Assembly (NCBI GenBank): GCA_947258785.1
Contig: CAMYJT010000030.1
Location: forward strand, 1-38,542
From: an uncultured Gammaproteobacteria bacterium
Lineage (GTDB): Bacteria; Pseudomonadota; Gammaproteobacteria; Arenicellales; JAANXG01
DNA: 38,542 nucleotides
Direction: 5' to 3'
A program made the translations under genes and the position numbers. Below are positions 1-7,494 of the stretch, piece after piece (within the stretch, counting starts at the first letter, position 1; every line of letters begins with the position of its first letter). The notes under the pieces were generated by a model. It searched no databases, was not told the DNA's origin, and saw only the letters and a list, made by a program, of their open reading frames with translations.

Positions 1-1
1 C

Positions 2-535
2 CCCGGCCAGTACCACGACGAGGAGTTCGGGCTATACTACAACTGGAATCGATACTACGATCCGAAGACCGGGCGATACATTACCTCCGATCCGATTGGC
101 CTAGATGCAGGGCTGAACACCTATGCATACGTCAACGGCAACCCGCTACGCTATTTCGATTTCACGGGCTTGTATTTTCCAACAAACCTGCCGGAGAACT
201 GTTGGCCAGTTATAACCAACCGAAACCCTTCGACGGAAACGAACGTGGCGAGGGGCCCAATTTTTGAGGAATGGAGAAGGGTGATTCCCGCTGGGGCATG
301 GATTCGTCGACTGAAACTTCCTGTCACCGTAACGATTATAAGGCGTGGTCTTGCTCAACTAATATGGACTACAGTGCTTACTAGAACGCTAATTTCTTAT
401 TACATCAGGTGCAAGGAAAAAGGGGATTGTGGAAGAACTGAATACACTAATCAGCCTGCCTCCACGCATTTAGATATCGATATAGAGTTCGATGAAGATA
501 TTGAAAGATGGACGGAAACTGAAGTTATTTACTAG
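2..535 (+). CDS. RHS-repeat protein, 3' end, with variable C-terminal tip
   Basis: The reading frame is open from the window edge, so only the last 177 codons are present. Residues 1-55 carry the end of the RHS core: [17 protein letters not shown], then an [10 protein letters not shown] segment and the closing FDFTG. After this boundary comes a tip of about 120 residues unlike the core. It holds a Trp/Arg-rich part, a hydrophobic stretch (around window bases 325-410, [17 protein letters not shown]) and an acidic tail. In RHS proteins the core forms a shell and the tip is the exchangeable, often toxic, payload; that is family knowledge. I do not recognise this tip, and its hydrophobic segment only hints at a membrane target. 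The small membrane-protein gene 21 bases downstream is the expected position for an immunity gene. Confidence 0.85.
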   Translation, partial: PGQYHDEEFGLYYNWNRYYDPKTGRYITSDPIGLDAGLNTYAYVNGNPLRYFDFTGLYFPTNLPENCWPVITNRNPSTETNVARGPIFEEWRRVIPAGAWIRRLKLPVTVTIIRRGLAQLIWTTVLTRTLISYYIRCKEKGDCGRTEYTNQPASTHLDIDIEFDEDIERWTETEVIY

Positions 536-556
536 CCCAATAGTGAGCCAGCGCTG

Positions 557-961
557 ATGTATAAAAGATCTCTTAGCGTGTTCTTGATCATGGCAGCGTT
601 AACGATCGCATTCTTTTTCATTAGATTGCTACTTGAATTAGGATGGGGCCTGCTATGGGATGGAGTAAGGCTTAGGGGAATGTCAGGATATCTCGCAGTT
701 CTTTTGGAATGGATACCTATTCTACTCGCATATATCGGCTGCGGTGTGATCGCGCAGCGTTTTATAGAGAAAGAAACAAGGATTTTCTGGATAAGTATAA
801 TCGGAATAGCGTCGACCGCACTTATCGTGCTTACAACAGAGGTGCAGTTTTCAGAGCACGCGAATCGGTTAACGAAGAATGTTTTGTATCTATACTACGT
901 GATGCCAATTATAGGCGTAATAATCGGTTACAGCCTTGGCACTAAAGTCAACAAAACATAA
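557..961 (+). CDS. Small integral membrane protein, candidate immunity protein
   Basis: A 134-residue protein with four hydrophobic segments: roughly residues 8-28, 45-65, 75-93 and 110-127. It has short charged loops and no motif I recognise. The start ATG has only a weak ribosome-binding site, and the gene begins 21 bases after the RHS stop, suggesting co-transcription. Small four-helix membrane proteins right after an RHS tip often protect against that tip, particularly when the toxin acts on membranes. The role here is inferred from position only. Base composition is AT-richer than the metabolic genes further along, as is usual for RHS tip and immunity modules. It could also be an unrelated hypothetical protein. 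Confidence 0.6.
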   Translation: MYKRSLSVFLIMAALTIAFFFIRLLLELGWGLLWDGVRLRGMSGYLAVLLEWIPILLAYIGCGVIAQRFIEKETRIFWISIIGIASTALIVLTTEVQFSEHANRLTKNVLYLYYVMPIIGVIIGYSLGTKVNKT

Positions 962-968
962 TCCGATA

Positions 969-1008
969 AGTTGTCCGAGCTAAGAAAGGACCACCGGACA
1001 GCTTTTTT
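969..1008 (+). terminator. Rho-independent terminator after the RHS/immunity pair
   Basis: Bases 969-977 pair with 995-1003 (9 bp including one G-T pair) around a 17-base loop, followed by a run of six T at 1003-1008. It starts 8 bases after the stop of the membrane-protein gene, so it would end that transcript. The loop is rather long, which lowers confidence. Confidence 0.5.
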
Positions 1009-1153
1009 ACCCCGTCTTTGATACGAAGGCGTCGATGGTTCTAAGCAGGGCTTCCTGGTCGCGTTTGGGGAGTTGCTTGATCGACTGCAGCCGTCGGGCG
1101 AGACGCCGATTCTTAATGGAGCCGTTCTTTCTTCCGATCTTGATGCCGAGCAG
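1007..1153 (-). pseudogene. C-terminal fragment of an XRE-type regulator
   Basis: On the minus strand an open frame ending with TAA at 1007-1009 reads LLGIKIGRKNGSIKNRRLAR, then RLQSIKQLPKRDQEALLRTI and DAFVSKTG. The pattern 'RR(L/F)...I..LP..DQ..LLR.ID' resembles the C-terminal tail that follows the helix-turn-helix in many XRE-family regulators. That match is from memory, not a search. No N-terminal part exists: the frame breaks just before the left end of the IS3-type element at about 1161. The element probably interrupted or deleted the gene, leaving a non-functional remnant. Confidence 0.45.
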
Positions 1154-1160
1154 TTAGCGG

Positions 1161-1658
1161 TGGACCCCACCGGTTGGACAGATTCTGAGCGCTGATAAGT
1201 GAAATCTTCTGCGGTAAAGTTGTTGCATTACACAGGAGCAGAAGATGACGAAGAGAAAGCGACGCAATCATTCCCCGAGCTTCAAAGCGAAGGTGGCGAT
1301 GGCCGCGATACGCGGAGATCGGACTTTGGCTGAGCTGGCTCAGCAATACGACATACATCCCAACCAGATCCAAGAGTGGAAGAAGCGTGTGGTGTCGGAG
1401 GCAGAACAGTTGTTTGAGAACGGATCTCATGGGGCCGAGGACGCGGACCAGAATATAAAGGCGCTGCATGAGAAGATCGGAGAGTTGACTATGGACCGGG
1501 ATTTTTTATCCAAAGCGCTCGGACGAGACCGATGAGTGAACGCCGAGCGCTGATTGATCGCGAGGACACGTTGCCGGTGGTGCGCCAATGTCGGTTGCTG
1601 GGCATCAGCCGATCGACCGCGTACTACCATCCCAAGGGGCTGTCGGAGCAAGACCTGG
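1161..1658 (+). mobile_element. Truncated IS3-family insertion sequence
   Basis: The element holds orfA (1245-1535) and the first codons of orfB, which overlap orfA in the ATGA arrangement. The left end is placed at TGGACCCCACCGGTTGGACA (1161-1180), which looks like an IS3-type terminal repeat and directly abuts the regulator fragment. The right side is lost: orfB identity stops at about 1657, where unrelated sequence begins. No right terminal repeat was found, so the copy should be immobile without help. Confidence 0.75.
1245..1535 (+). CDS. IS3-family transposase OrfA
   Basis: A 96-residue protein with the typical OrfA layout: a basic start (TKRKRRNHSPSFKAKVAMAA), a helix-turn-helix (roughly residues 20-50, ending IHPNQIQEWKK) that binds the terminal repeats, and a C-terminal leucine-zipper-like helix ending in MDRDFLSKALGR. 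Length matches the family. An AGGAG ribosome-binding site lies shortly upstream of the ATG. In intact IS3 elements a ribosomal frameshift near the end of OrfA makes the OrfAB transposase; here orfB is truncated, so no active transposase is expected. OrfA alone may still bind IS ends. Confidence 0.88.
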   Translation: MTKRKRRNHSPSFKAKVAMAAIRGDRTLAELAQQYDIHPNQIQEWKKRVVSEAEQLFENGSHGAEDADQNIKALHEKIGELTMDRDFLSKALGRDR

Positions 1659-1693
1659 GGCAATTGGGGTCAGGTCTTGCTTTGCCACATTGA
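1532..1693 (+). pseudogene. Truncated IS3-family transposase OrfB
   Basis: The ATG overlaps the orfA stop. The product reads MSERRALIDREDTLPVVRQC and continues through LLGISRSTAYYHPKGLSEQD, the normal N-terminal region of OrfB. After about 42 codons it runs into unrelated sequence and stops at TGA 1691-1693. The entire DDE catalytic domain is missing. The break lies at a 10-base inverted repeat (GCAAGACCTG at 1648-1657, its complement at 1671-1680), which suggests recombination with a repeat carrying the same decamer. Confidence 0.75.
1648..1689. repeat. Interspersed repeat fragment with 10-bp hairpin
   Basis: Bases 1664-1689 carry TTGGGGTCAGGTCTTGCTTT followed by GCCACA. The reverse complement of this segment matches 6355-6376 at 19 of 22 positions. 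Its CAGGTCTTGC pairs perfectly with GCAAGACCTG at 1648-1657 across a 13-base spacer. From memory, motifs of this kind occur as short interspersed repeats linked to REP-associated (RAYT) transposases in proteobacteria; no such gene is visible here. Confidence 0.45.
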
Positions 1694-2035
1694 TAATCAA
1701 GATCCGCACGACTGTGGCAATGTATACCGGTCAGTGAGGGATCAGTGCCTTGATGCTAGCGGTTCACGGCTAAGATGTGTTGAGAAAGCCAGGTGCTTGG
1801 ATCATTTAGTGTTGCTGGATTTCGAAAAAGGTGCACGCAATCAATACATTAATGCAGTATTTCTGGCGTGCAGACAACTCGTATCCTAGATTGGTCCTCA
1901 AGTATTTAATCGCGAAGGCGAATCTCGGTTCTCGCCAACACTAAATGAACTAAGCACCGGCCGCCTTGTACGGTCTTGGAAAAGGCCGAACATCGTGTAT
2001 GCTTGATTGGTTTAACCTGAAAGTTAGTCACCGGA
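1694..2035. other. No convincing gene; degenerate spacer
   Basis: This stretch between the broken IS3 element and the cytochrome gene has open frames only by chance and no motif I recognise. It is AT-richer than the later metabolic genes and probably debris from successive insertions and deletions. Confidence 0.5.
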
Positions 2036-2548
2036 TTGCTCAACTTCGTAAAGAACAGCACTGTCGCCGCCGTCTCATCCCTGTTGTTTTCCGTGTGCAC
2101 TGCGCAATCCGATTTAGAACAGCCAGGCCGGAACTTCAATTCGCTGAAGGATCTGGCCGACAAACTTAACGCCACGGTGCAAACGAATGTCGAATCTGCG
2201 CGGGAAGGCAACGCCGACAACATCGCCCGCGGCGCAAAACTATATAAGGAAAATTGCGTCCAGTGCCACCGCGATAATGCACAAGGCACCCCCAACTGGC
2301 ACACAAAGGACGCGTCTGGAAACTATCCGCCTCCCCCGCTCAACGGCACGGCGCATACCTGGCACCATCCTCAATCACTGCTGGTGAAACTCATACGGGA
2401 CGGAAGCAAGGTCATGCCAGCGTTTGGCGCAAAGCTTAGCGACGAGGAAATTACGGACATCATTTACTGGTTTCAATCGCTGTGGCCCGATGAGGTTTAC
2501 TCCTCCTGGGCTCAGATTAACCAATCTTATAAAGAATCTTCCAACTAG
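2036..2548 (+). CDS. Secreted c-type cytochrome (class I)
   Basis: A 170-residue protein with an N-terminal hydrophobic export signal (residues 1-24), one haem c attachment site CVQCH (74-78) and a likely axial methionine in KVMPAF (M127). A final helix ends IIYWFQSLW. These are the hallmarks of a single-haem cytochrome c domain acting in the periplasm as an electron carrier. The start is uncertain: upstream of TTG 2036 the frame closes at a stop (2018-2020), no ATG is available and no clear ribosome-binding site is seen. The real 5' end may therefore be altered. Cys21 near the signal end could suggest a lipoprotein, but the lipobox is poor. There is no partner oxidase or dehydrogenase nearby, so its electron donor and acceptor are unknown. 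Confidence 0.8.
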   Translation: MLNFVKNSTVAAVSSLLFSVCTAQSDLEQPGRNFNSLKDLADKLNATVQTNVESAREGNADNIARGAKLYKENCVQCHRDNAQGTPNWHTKDASGNYPPPPLNGTAHTWHHPQSLLVKLIRDGSKVMPAFGAKLSDEEITDIIYWFQSLWPDEVYSSWAQINQSYKESSN

Positions 2549-2641
2549 CCGAGGCGCCCCTGTATCTTCGCGGCCGTGCAAAAAGTTCGAGCTGAATTGC
2601 AGGGAAGGTGAAAGTGACGCGCACGCGGAAGATAACAACGG

Positions 2642-3119
2642 TGTCGTCCGCATACATGGACCCGCCCCAGCTTGAAAGGCAATTTTTGAATCTGGCGTAG
2701 GGTCGGTTGCAGGCATACATCCGGCCTGATTCGAGACTCATGGTCTCGGGCCCCTATGGAATCTGCGCCCTCTCGTCCTCAGCAAAAACAAGGCCTGTAA
2801 CGGCCAGAGACGACATCAGGTTTCGAGAGAGCCGGTCCAACCTATCTCGCCATCCACATAAATCTCCTTCGCAACCGGTGGTGGGACATAATACCTCCGA
2901 GTCGGTTTGGTAAAGCGAGTCGCTTGTTAAGCGGCGCGCCGATAGTCTTCATCCTTCGCCAACAAGGCCCACACGATGCGGGCATTCTTGTTAGCGATGG
3001 CAACGCAAGTCTTATTGAATCCCCGTCGCTGCCGCAGCGCATTGATCCAACGACTGCGCGTGTCGGTTTTACCTACCGCCCGGGTCACGACGGAGCGCGC
3101 GCCATGTATGCGGACGACA
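2642..3119 (-). mobile_element. 3' remnant of an IS110-family (IS1111-like) element
   Basis: The remnant reads on the minus strand: a transposase C-terminus (3119 down to 2927) followed by about 285 bases of non-coding 3' end. The non-coding part includes GGCCGGATGTATGCCTGCAA near 2711-2730, a type of sequence I associate with the long 3' end of IS1111-like elements (memory only). An exact 18-base inverted repeat, CCATGTATGCGGACGACA and its complement, sits at both edges (2642-2659 and 3102-3119). The 5' two thirds of the element are absent. Confidence 0.65.
2927..3119 (-). pseudogene. IS110-family transposase, C-terminal fragment
   Basis: The minus-strand frame ends at TAA (2927-2929) and reads IHGARSVVTRAVGKTDTRSR, then WINALRQRRGFNKTCVAIAN and KNARIVWALLAKDEDYRRAA. 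This is the conserved tail of IS110-family transposases (IHGAR, the R.GFNK.CVA.ANK segment and ARI.WALL). About 60 codons remain. The RuvC-like DEDD catalytic domain and start codon are missing, so it is a dead remnant. Confidence 0.8.
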
Positions 3120-3405
3120 GCTTACCCTTGAAATATCAATTCGCCATCGACACGTTCAGGCTAGTCATCTGAACGGCAACCGATGGGGGTCAGGGTTAGC
3201 ATGGTGCCCCAGACATCACGCTTCACCGTCCAGCGCACAGACCACAAGCAGCCTGAGAGATCCTGTCCTCCGCGAGACGGTTGGTTTATCCTTCCAATCC
3301 GTTGGTTACACGAAATTACATTAACAGGAATCAATCACCTTTCATTAAATCGAGACTAAATTGAGCGCCGACGACCACACATCAAATCGCGTTACCCCAT
3401 CCACA
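3120..3405. other. Non-coding spacer upstream of the PatZ-like gene
   Basis: I see no gene here. The first part is presumably flank of the IS110 remnant. The last 70 bases are markedly AT-rich (around 3300-3360) and are the likely promoter region of the next gene, but no clear -35/-10 pair could be fixed. Confidence 0.4.
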
Positions 3406-6084
3406 ATGAACAGCCACTACCTGACACCGTTGTTTAACCCGCAATCGGTTGCCATATTCGGCGCCAGCGACACACCCAATTCAGTGGGCGCGGTGTTGTT
3501 CAAGAATCTCAAGCAAAGCGGGTTCCGTGGCAAGCTCTATGCGCTGAATCCAAAACATAAACGCGTACAAGGCGCCAAATCCTACGCCCGTCTGGAGCAG
3601 ATCACCGAGCACGTTGATCTGGCGGTGATCGCGACACCCGCTCACACGGTCGTCGATATTGTTGACGCTTGCGGGAAACACGGGGTAAAGGCGGCAGTGG
3701 TGCTCACGGCAGGTTTTCGTGAAGCCGGTGAAGCAGGCACAAATCTGGAGCGGCAGGTATTGGCGGCTGCGAATCGCCACGGCGTGCGGATACTGGGGCC
3801 GAACTGCCTGGGGATCATCAGCCCCCACGTCGGCCTCAATGCAACATTCAGCGCCAATAATGCACGGCCCGGGAAGCTGGCCCTGGTATCGCAATCCGGC
3901 GCCCTGTGCACGGCAGTGCTGGATTGGGCCGAATCCAACAACGTTGGCTTTTCTTATGTGATATCGACCGGTATCGGTGCGGATCTCAGCTTCGGTGAGA
4001 TTCTCGACTTCCTGGTAGCCGACCCGCTGACGGAAGGTATCTTGCTGTATATCGAGGGAATTCGAAATGCGCGCCGTTTCATGAGCGCGTTGCGCGCCGC
4101 CGCACGCGCCAAACCCATCGTAGTCATGAAGTCCGGACGCCATGAGCAGGGACTCAAGGCCGCGGTCTCGCACACCGCGGCCTTGGTCGGCAGAGATGAC
4201 GTCTTCGATGCCGCGTTGCGGCGTGCTGGTGTCGTACGCGTGCTTCACTTCAGCAATCTGTTTGCTGCGGCAACTATTCTTTCCAGTGGTCTTCGAGCGA
4301 CGGGGGATCGAGCGTTGATTGTCACCAATGGCGGCGGTCCCGGCGTCATGGCCGCCGATTATGTGACCGACAAGGATCTGACACTTGCCGAGCTGCCGGA
4401 TGACACACTCACGTCGTTGAATGCCATTCTCCCGCCAACCTGGTCGCACGCCAATCCAGTTGACATCATCGGTGACGCCACTCCCGAGCGTTATCGAGAA
4501 GTGATCGAGCTCTGCAGCAGAGATGCGAATTCCGACGCTATCATCGTGATCCTCACTCCGCAGGCGATGACAGATCCGGAAGCCGTAGCTCGGGAGATCA
4601 CAGCCGCACATCAGCACAGCAAAAAGCCAATGCTGACATGTTGGATGGGGGAAGATGATGTGGCGTCGAGCCGCGAGTGGTTTCATCGCCATGGCATCCC
4701 GACCTTCCGGACGCCCGAAGCAGCGGTGGAGGCATTTTCGTTTCTTGCTGCCCATCATCGCAATCAGAAACTTCTGCTGCAGGTACCGGAACCCTTGATC
4801 CATGGAGACGCGCCGGATATCGAAGGCGCCGCCATGATTATCAAAAACGTGCTGAAAGAATCACGACAGTTGCTCAGCGGTACCGAAGCTAAGGCATTGC
4901 TGGCGGCATTTTGTATCCCGATCGCCAAAAGCATTGCCGCACGCACACCGGAAGAGGCACTGACCGTGGCCGAGGAACTCGGGTTCCCGGTGGCATTAAA
5001 GATTGACTCGCCTGACATTACCCACAAGTCCGACGTAAACGGTGTACGTCTGAATATTGCCGGCGCACGGCAATTGCGGGCTGCGTATCAGGACCTGGTA
5101 GAGGCGGTTCGCACAAAACGCCCGGACGCCGAGATCACGGGAGTATTGATCGAACCCATGATTTGTTCATCCAATGGGAGGGAACTGATGATCGGCATGG
5201 TGCGCGATCCGGCATTTGGGCCCGCCATCAGTTTTGGCCTCGGCGGCACAATGGTGGAGGTGTTTGCGGATCAGGCGATTTCCTTACCCCCCCTCAATCA
5301 CTTCCTGGCCCGGGAATTGATTAACAGCGGTCGCGTCGCACGCTTGCTTGCCGAATTTCGCAATCTACCGGCGGTGAATTTCCAAAGCATCGAATCGGTG
5401 CTGTTACGTGTATCCGAGATGGTCTGCGAACTACCCTGGCTCACGGAAATTGACATCAACCCGATGATCGCCGATGAAACCGGCGCGATAGTCGTTGACG
5501 CCCGCATGGTGGTGGAGCGCCAGGCCCCGATCGGAGAGAAGTACGCACACATGGCAATCCACCCTTACCCAAAGGAACTTTGCCGTTATATGCAATTGAC
5601 CGACGGAACCGATGTGCTGATCCGGCCGATCCGCCCGGAGGACGCAATAATAGAGCGGGAGTTCGTGAATCAGTTATCCGACCAAGCCAAGCACTTTCGC
5701 TTCATGTACGCCCTCAAAGAACTGACGCCTCAAATGCTTTCACGATTTACCCAAATCGACTACGACCGCGAGATGGCTCTGATTGCGGTGACGAAAAGTA
5801 ATGGCCAGGAACAGGAGATCGGGGTCAGCCGTTATATAAAAAATCCTGACGGCACGAGCTGCGAATTTGCCATCGTCGTAGATGACGAATGGCAGGGGAA
5901 AGGAGTGGCGACACAGCTTCTGAGCTATTTGATCGATATTGCTCGGCAGAAAGGTATACGCTCCATGAAGGGAGACGTTCTTCATGACAACAAAGACATG
6001 CTCGAATTGGCCGAAACCATGGGTTTTGGCATCGAGAGAGACGCCGAGGATCCGCAGATAATGAACGTGTCAAAAACCCTCTGA
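3406..6084 (+). CDS. patZ: PatZ-like protein lysine acetyltransferase / acyl-CoA synthetase (ADP-forming) fusion
   Basis: An 892-residue protein with the PatZ/Pat architecture. It has a CoA-binding domain (N-terminus, SVAIFGAS), succinyl-CoA-ligase-like domains, an ATP-grasp-like domain (about 490-700, ending DINPMIADETG) and a C-terminal GNAT acetyltransferase domain (about 720-892) with the acetyl-CoA loop QGKGVA at 830-835. PatZ-type enzymes acetylate lysines on metabolic enzymes such as acetyl-CoA synthetase. The frame extends to TTG 3361, but ATG 3406 gives an N-terminus the same length as E. coli PatZ before the GAS motif, so I prefer it. Oddly, the ADP-forming-synthetase histidine motif is kept (SHTAALVG, H256 with this start), whereas the E. 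coli PatZ sequence I recall lacks it. Synthetase activity may therefore survive. The gene stands alone. Confidence 0.88.
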   Translation: MNSHYLTPLFNPQSVAIFGASDTPNSVGAVLFKNLKQSGFRGKLYALNPKHKRVQGAKSYARLEQITEHVDLAVIATPAHTVVDIVDACGKHGVKAAVVLTAGFREAGEAGTNLERQVLAAANRHGVRILGPNCLGIISPHVGLNATFSANNARPGKLALVSQSGALCTAVLDWAESNNVGFSYVISTGIGADLSFGEILDFLVADPLTEGILLYIEGIRNARRFMSALRAAARAKPIVVMKSGRHEQGLKAAVSHTAALVGRDDVFDAALRRAGVVRVLHFSNLFAAATILSSGLRATGDRALIVTNGGGPGVMAADYVTDKDLTLAELPDDTLTSLNAILPPTWSHANPVDIIGDATPERYREVIELCSRDANSDAIIVILTPQAMTDPEAVAREITAAHQHSKKPMLTCWMGEDDVASSREWFHRHGIPTFRTPEAAVEAFSFLAAHHRNQKLLLQVPEPLIHGDAPDIEGAAMIIKNVLKESRQLLSGTEAKALLAAFCIPIAKSIAARTPEEALTVAEELGFPVALKIDSPDITHKSDVNGVRLNIAGARQLRAAYQDLVEAVRTKRPDAEITGVLIEPMICSSNGRELMIGMVRDPAFGPAISFGLGGTMVEVFADQAISLPPLNHFLARELINSGRVARLLAEFRNLPAVNFQSIESVLLRVSEMVCELPWLTEIDINPMIADETGAIVVDARMVVERQAPIGEKYAHMAIHPYPKELCRYMQLTDGTDVLIRPIRPEDAIIEREFVNQLSDQAKHFRFMYALKELTPQMLSRFTQIDYDREMALIAVTKSNGQEQEIGVSRYIKNPDGTSCEFAIVVDDEWQGKGVATQLLSYLIDIARQKGIRSMKGDVLHDNKDMLELAETMGFGIERDAEDPQIMNVSKTL

Positions 6085-6398
6085 TAATTTGTAACAACCT
6101 GAATTCGGTCTAACCGATTGCGGTCTATAAACGGTGCTTCGTTCATTTGCTGTTGATCTAAGCGAAGGCGAACACATACCGGAAACGACACACCCGGTTG
6201 CGGAAACCGGCGACCATGGCCGGCCTGTCACGCCAGGCAAAGCCGGTCGGCCCGCCCGAAGCCGTCGCAATGAGGATTAATCGTGGTCTGTCCCCTATTT
6301 CCGGTGTATTGATCGTGGGCGGTTTGCCCCGGGGCTTGTCTCGCCGCGCGAGCATGGCAATGCAAGACCTGGCCCGTTTTCCGTTGTAAGCTATTTGG
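6085..6398. other. Non-coding spacer with repeat fragments
   Basis: I find no credible gene here. A short dyad (CCGGTT/AACCGG, 6194-6210) lacks a T run. Bases 6280-6300 contain GTGGTCTGTCCCCTATTT, and 6355-6376 match the 1664-1689 repeat in inverse orientation at 19 of 22 bases. Both look like fragments of interspersed or mobile sequence placed between patZ and the TIR gene. Confidence 0.45.
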
Positions 6399-7367
6399 AT
6401 GGCGCAGATATTCATCAGCTACCGCCGTTCGGACAACGCTGCCGGATACTCGCGCGATCTGGCCCAGAAGTTGAGGGAGCATTTCGGCGACGACGAGGTG
6501 TTTCGCGACGTGCGCAGCATTCCCCCCGGCGAGGTGTTCGGCGAGTACATCCATAAGACTCTGAGCGCGTGTTCGGTGGCCTTGATCGTGATCGGCCAAC
6601 GTTGGCTCAGTGAGGCGGACGAAGACGGCCGTCGCTTGGACGACCCCAAAGACTGGGTCCGCCAAGAGGTCAAGGCGGCACTCGACAACGCGAAACGCGT
6701 CATTCCTATCCTGGTCGGCAAGGCGGACATGCCGAAGACCGAGGACCTCCCGGAGGAGATCGCCGCGCTCGTCGATCACAACAACTACGAATTGAGCGAC
6801 CGGAACTGGGACCGGGACGTCGAACAGTTGATTGAGTCGCTGGAAGATAACGGCTACGTGAAACGGACTTGGAAAAAGCGCTTGGAGGACCTGCTCGACC
6901 CGTTCGGTTTTCAGAAAAAGAAACGGCGCCGCAAACAGACCTCCGAATCCGAGAAGCGCAAGCGCTGGGTGTGGGCGGCGGCAATCATAGGCGTGGCCTT
7001 TGTCGTCTATGTGGTGGAAGAGCTGGACACCGGAGAATTCGTTGCACCGTTTGAGCAGGCGACCGTCACCGACCATAACCTCAATGGGCTGTGGACCGAC
7101 AACTACGGCCGCAGAAACACTATAGAGCAGAGCGGTTCGGCCGTGCGTGGGCGGATCATCGAGGGCACACGGCTCATCACCCACCAGGGGGTCGTGTCGG
7201 GACAGGTCTACAACTTCCAGTACGAAATTCGGGACCGTCTCACCAACTCCCCCGTCGATGCCGGGACCGGGCAACTGATGATCGCCCCCGACGGCCGCAG
7301 CATGTCCGGTTCGGTGACCAACAGCGCGGCAATGACCGAGCCGCTGCAACTCATCCGCGGCGGATAA
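6399..7367 (+). CDS. Membrane-anchored TIR-domain protein with C-terminal beta-rich domain
   Basis: A 322-residue protein. Residues 1-140 form a TIR domain, starting with the FISYRRSDN motif (5-13) and including WVRQEV with a candidate catalytic glutamate (E90). A strongly basic stretch (KKKRRRKQ) precedes one membrane helix at about 190-206. The remaining 115 residues hold repeated short strands (NGLWTDNYGRRNTIEQSGSA and similar), resembling a small lipocalin-like beta barrel. By the positive-inside rule, TIR should be cytoplasmic and the beta domain periplasmic. Bacterial TIR domains often cleave NAD+ or make cyclic ADP-ribose signals in defence; whether this one does is unknown. No known defence partner lies beside it, and repeat debris upstream suggests acquisition. 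The ATG has only a weak ribosome-binding site. Confidence 0.8.
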   Translation: MAQIFISYRRSDNAAGYSRDLAQKLREHFGDDEVFRDVRSIPPGEVFGEYIHKTLSACSVALIVIGQRWLSEADEDGRRLDDPKDWVRQEVKAALDNAKRVIPILVGKADMPKTEDLPEEIAALVDHNNYELSDRNWDRDVEQLIESLEDNGYVKRTWKKRLEDLLDPFGFQKKKRRRKQTSESEKRKRWVWAAAIIGVAFVVYVVEELDTGEFVAPFEQATVTDHNLNGLWTDNYGRRNTIEQSGSAVRGRIIEGTRLITHQGVVSGQVYNFQYEIRDRLTNSPVDAGTGQLMIAPDGRSMSGSVTNSAAMTEPLQLIRGG

Positions 7368-7425
7368 GTCAAAGACAGTAAAACCGGCGCACACCCGAAT
7401 CGAGACGCAGACCCCAGTACCGGTC

Positions 7426-7454
7426 TTGACGCCGACCCGGTGTCGTTCTGTAAC
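7426..7454 (+). promoter_or_regulatory. Candidate sigma-70 promoter for the ABM/ABC pair
   Basis: TTGACG (7426-7431), a 17-base spacer and TGTAAC (7449-7454) make a good -35/-10 pair. Transcription would begin about 7461, leaving a leader of roughly 34 bases before ATG 7495, which has a GGAGA ribosome-binding site. Confidence 0.5.
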
Positions 7455-7494
7455 ATGCGGCACCGTCCATTACACCATCAACTCTGGAGAAAAC

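Noticed and set aside
3481..4803. Long minus-strand open frame (440 codons) opposite the PatZ-like gene
   Set aside because: It lies wholly antisense to a well-supported gene, has low-complexity, Arg/His/Gly-rich composition and no family motif; it is a codon-bias shadow.
6198..6389. Plus-strand 63-codon open frame between patZ and the TIR gene
   Set aside because: It has no ribosome-binding site or motif and overlaps repeat fragments; it is probably chance.
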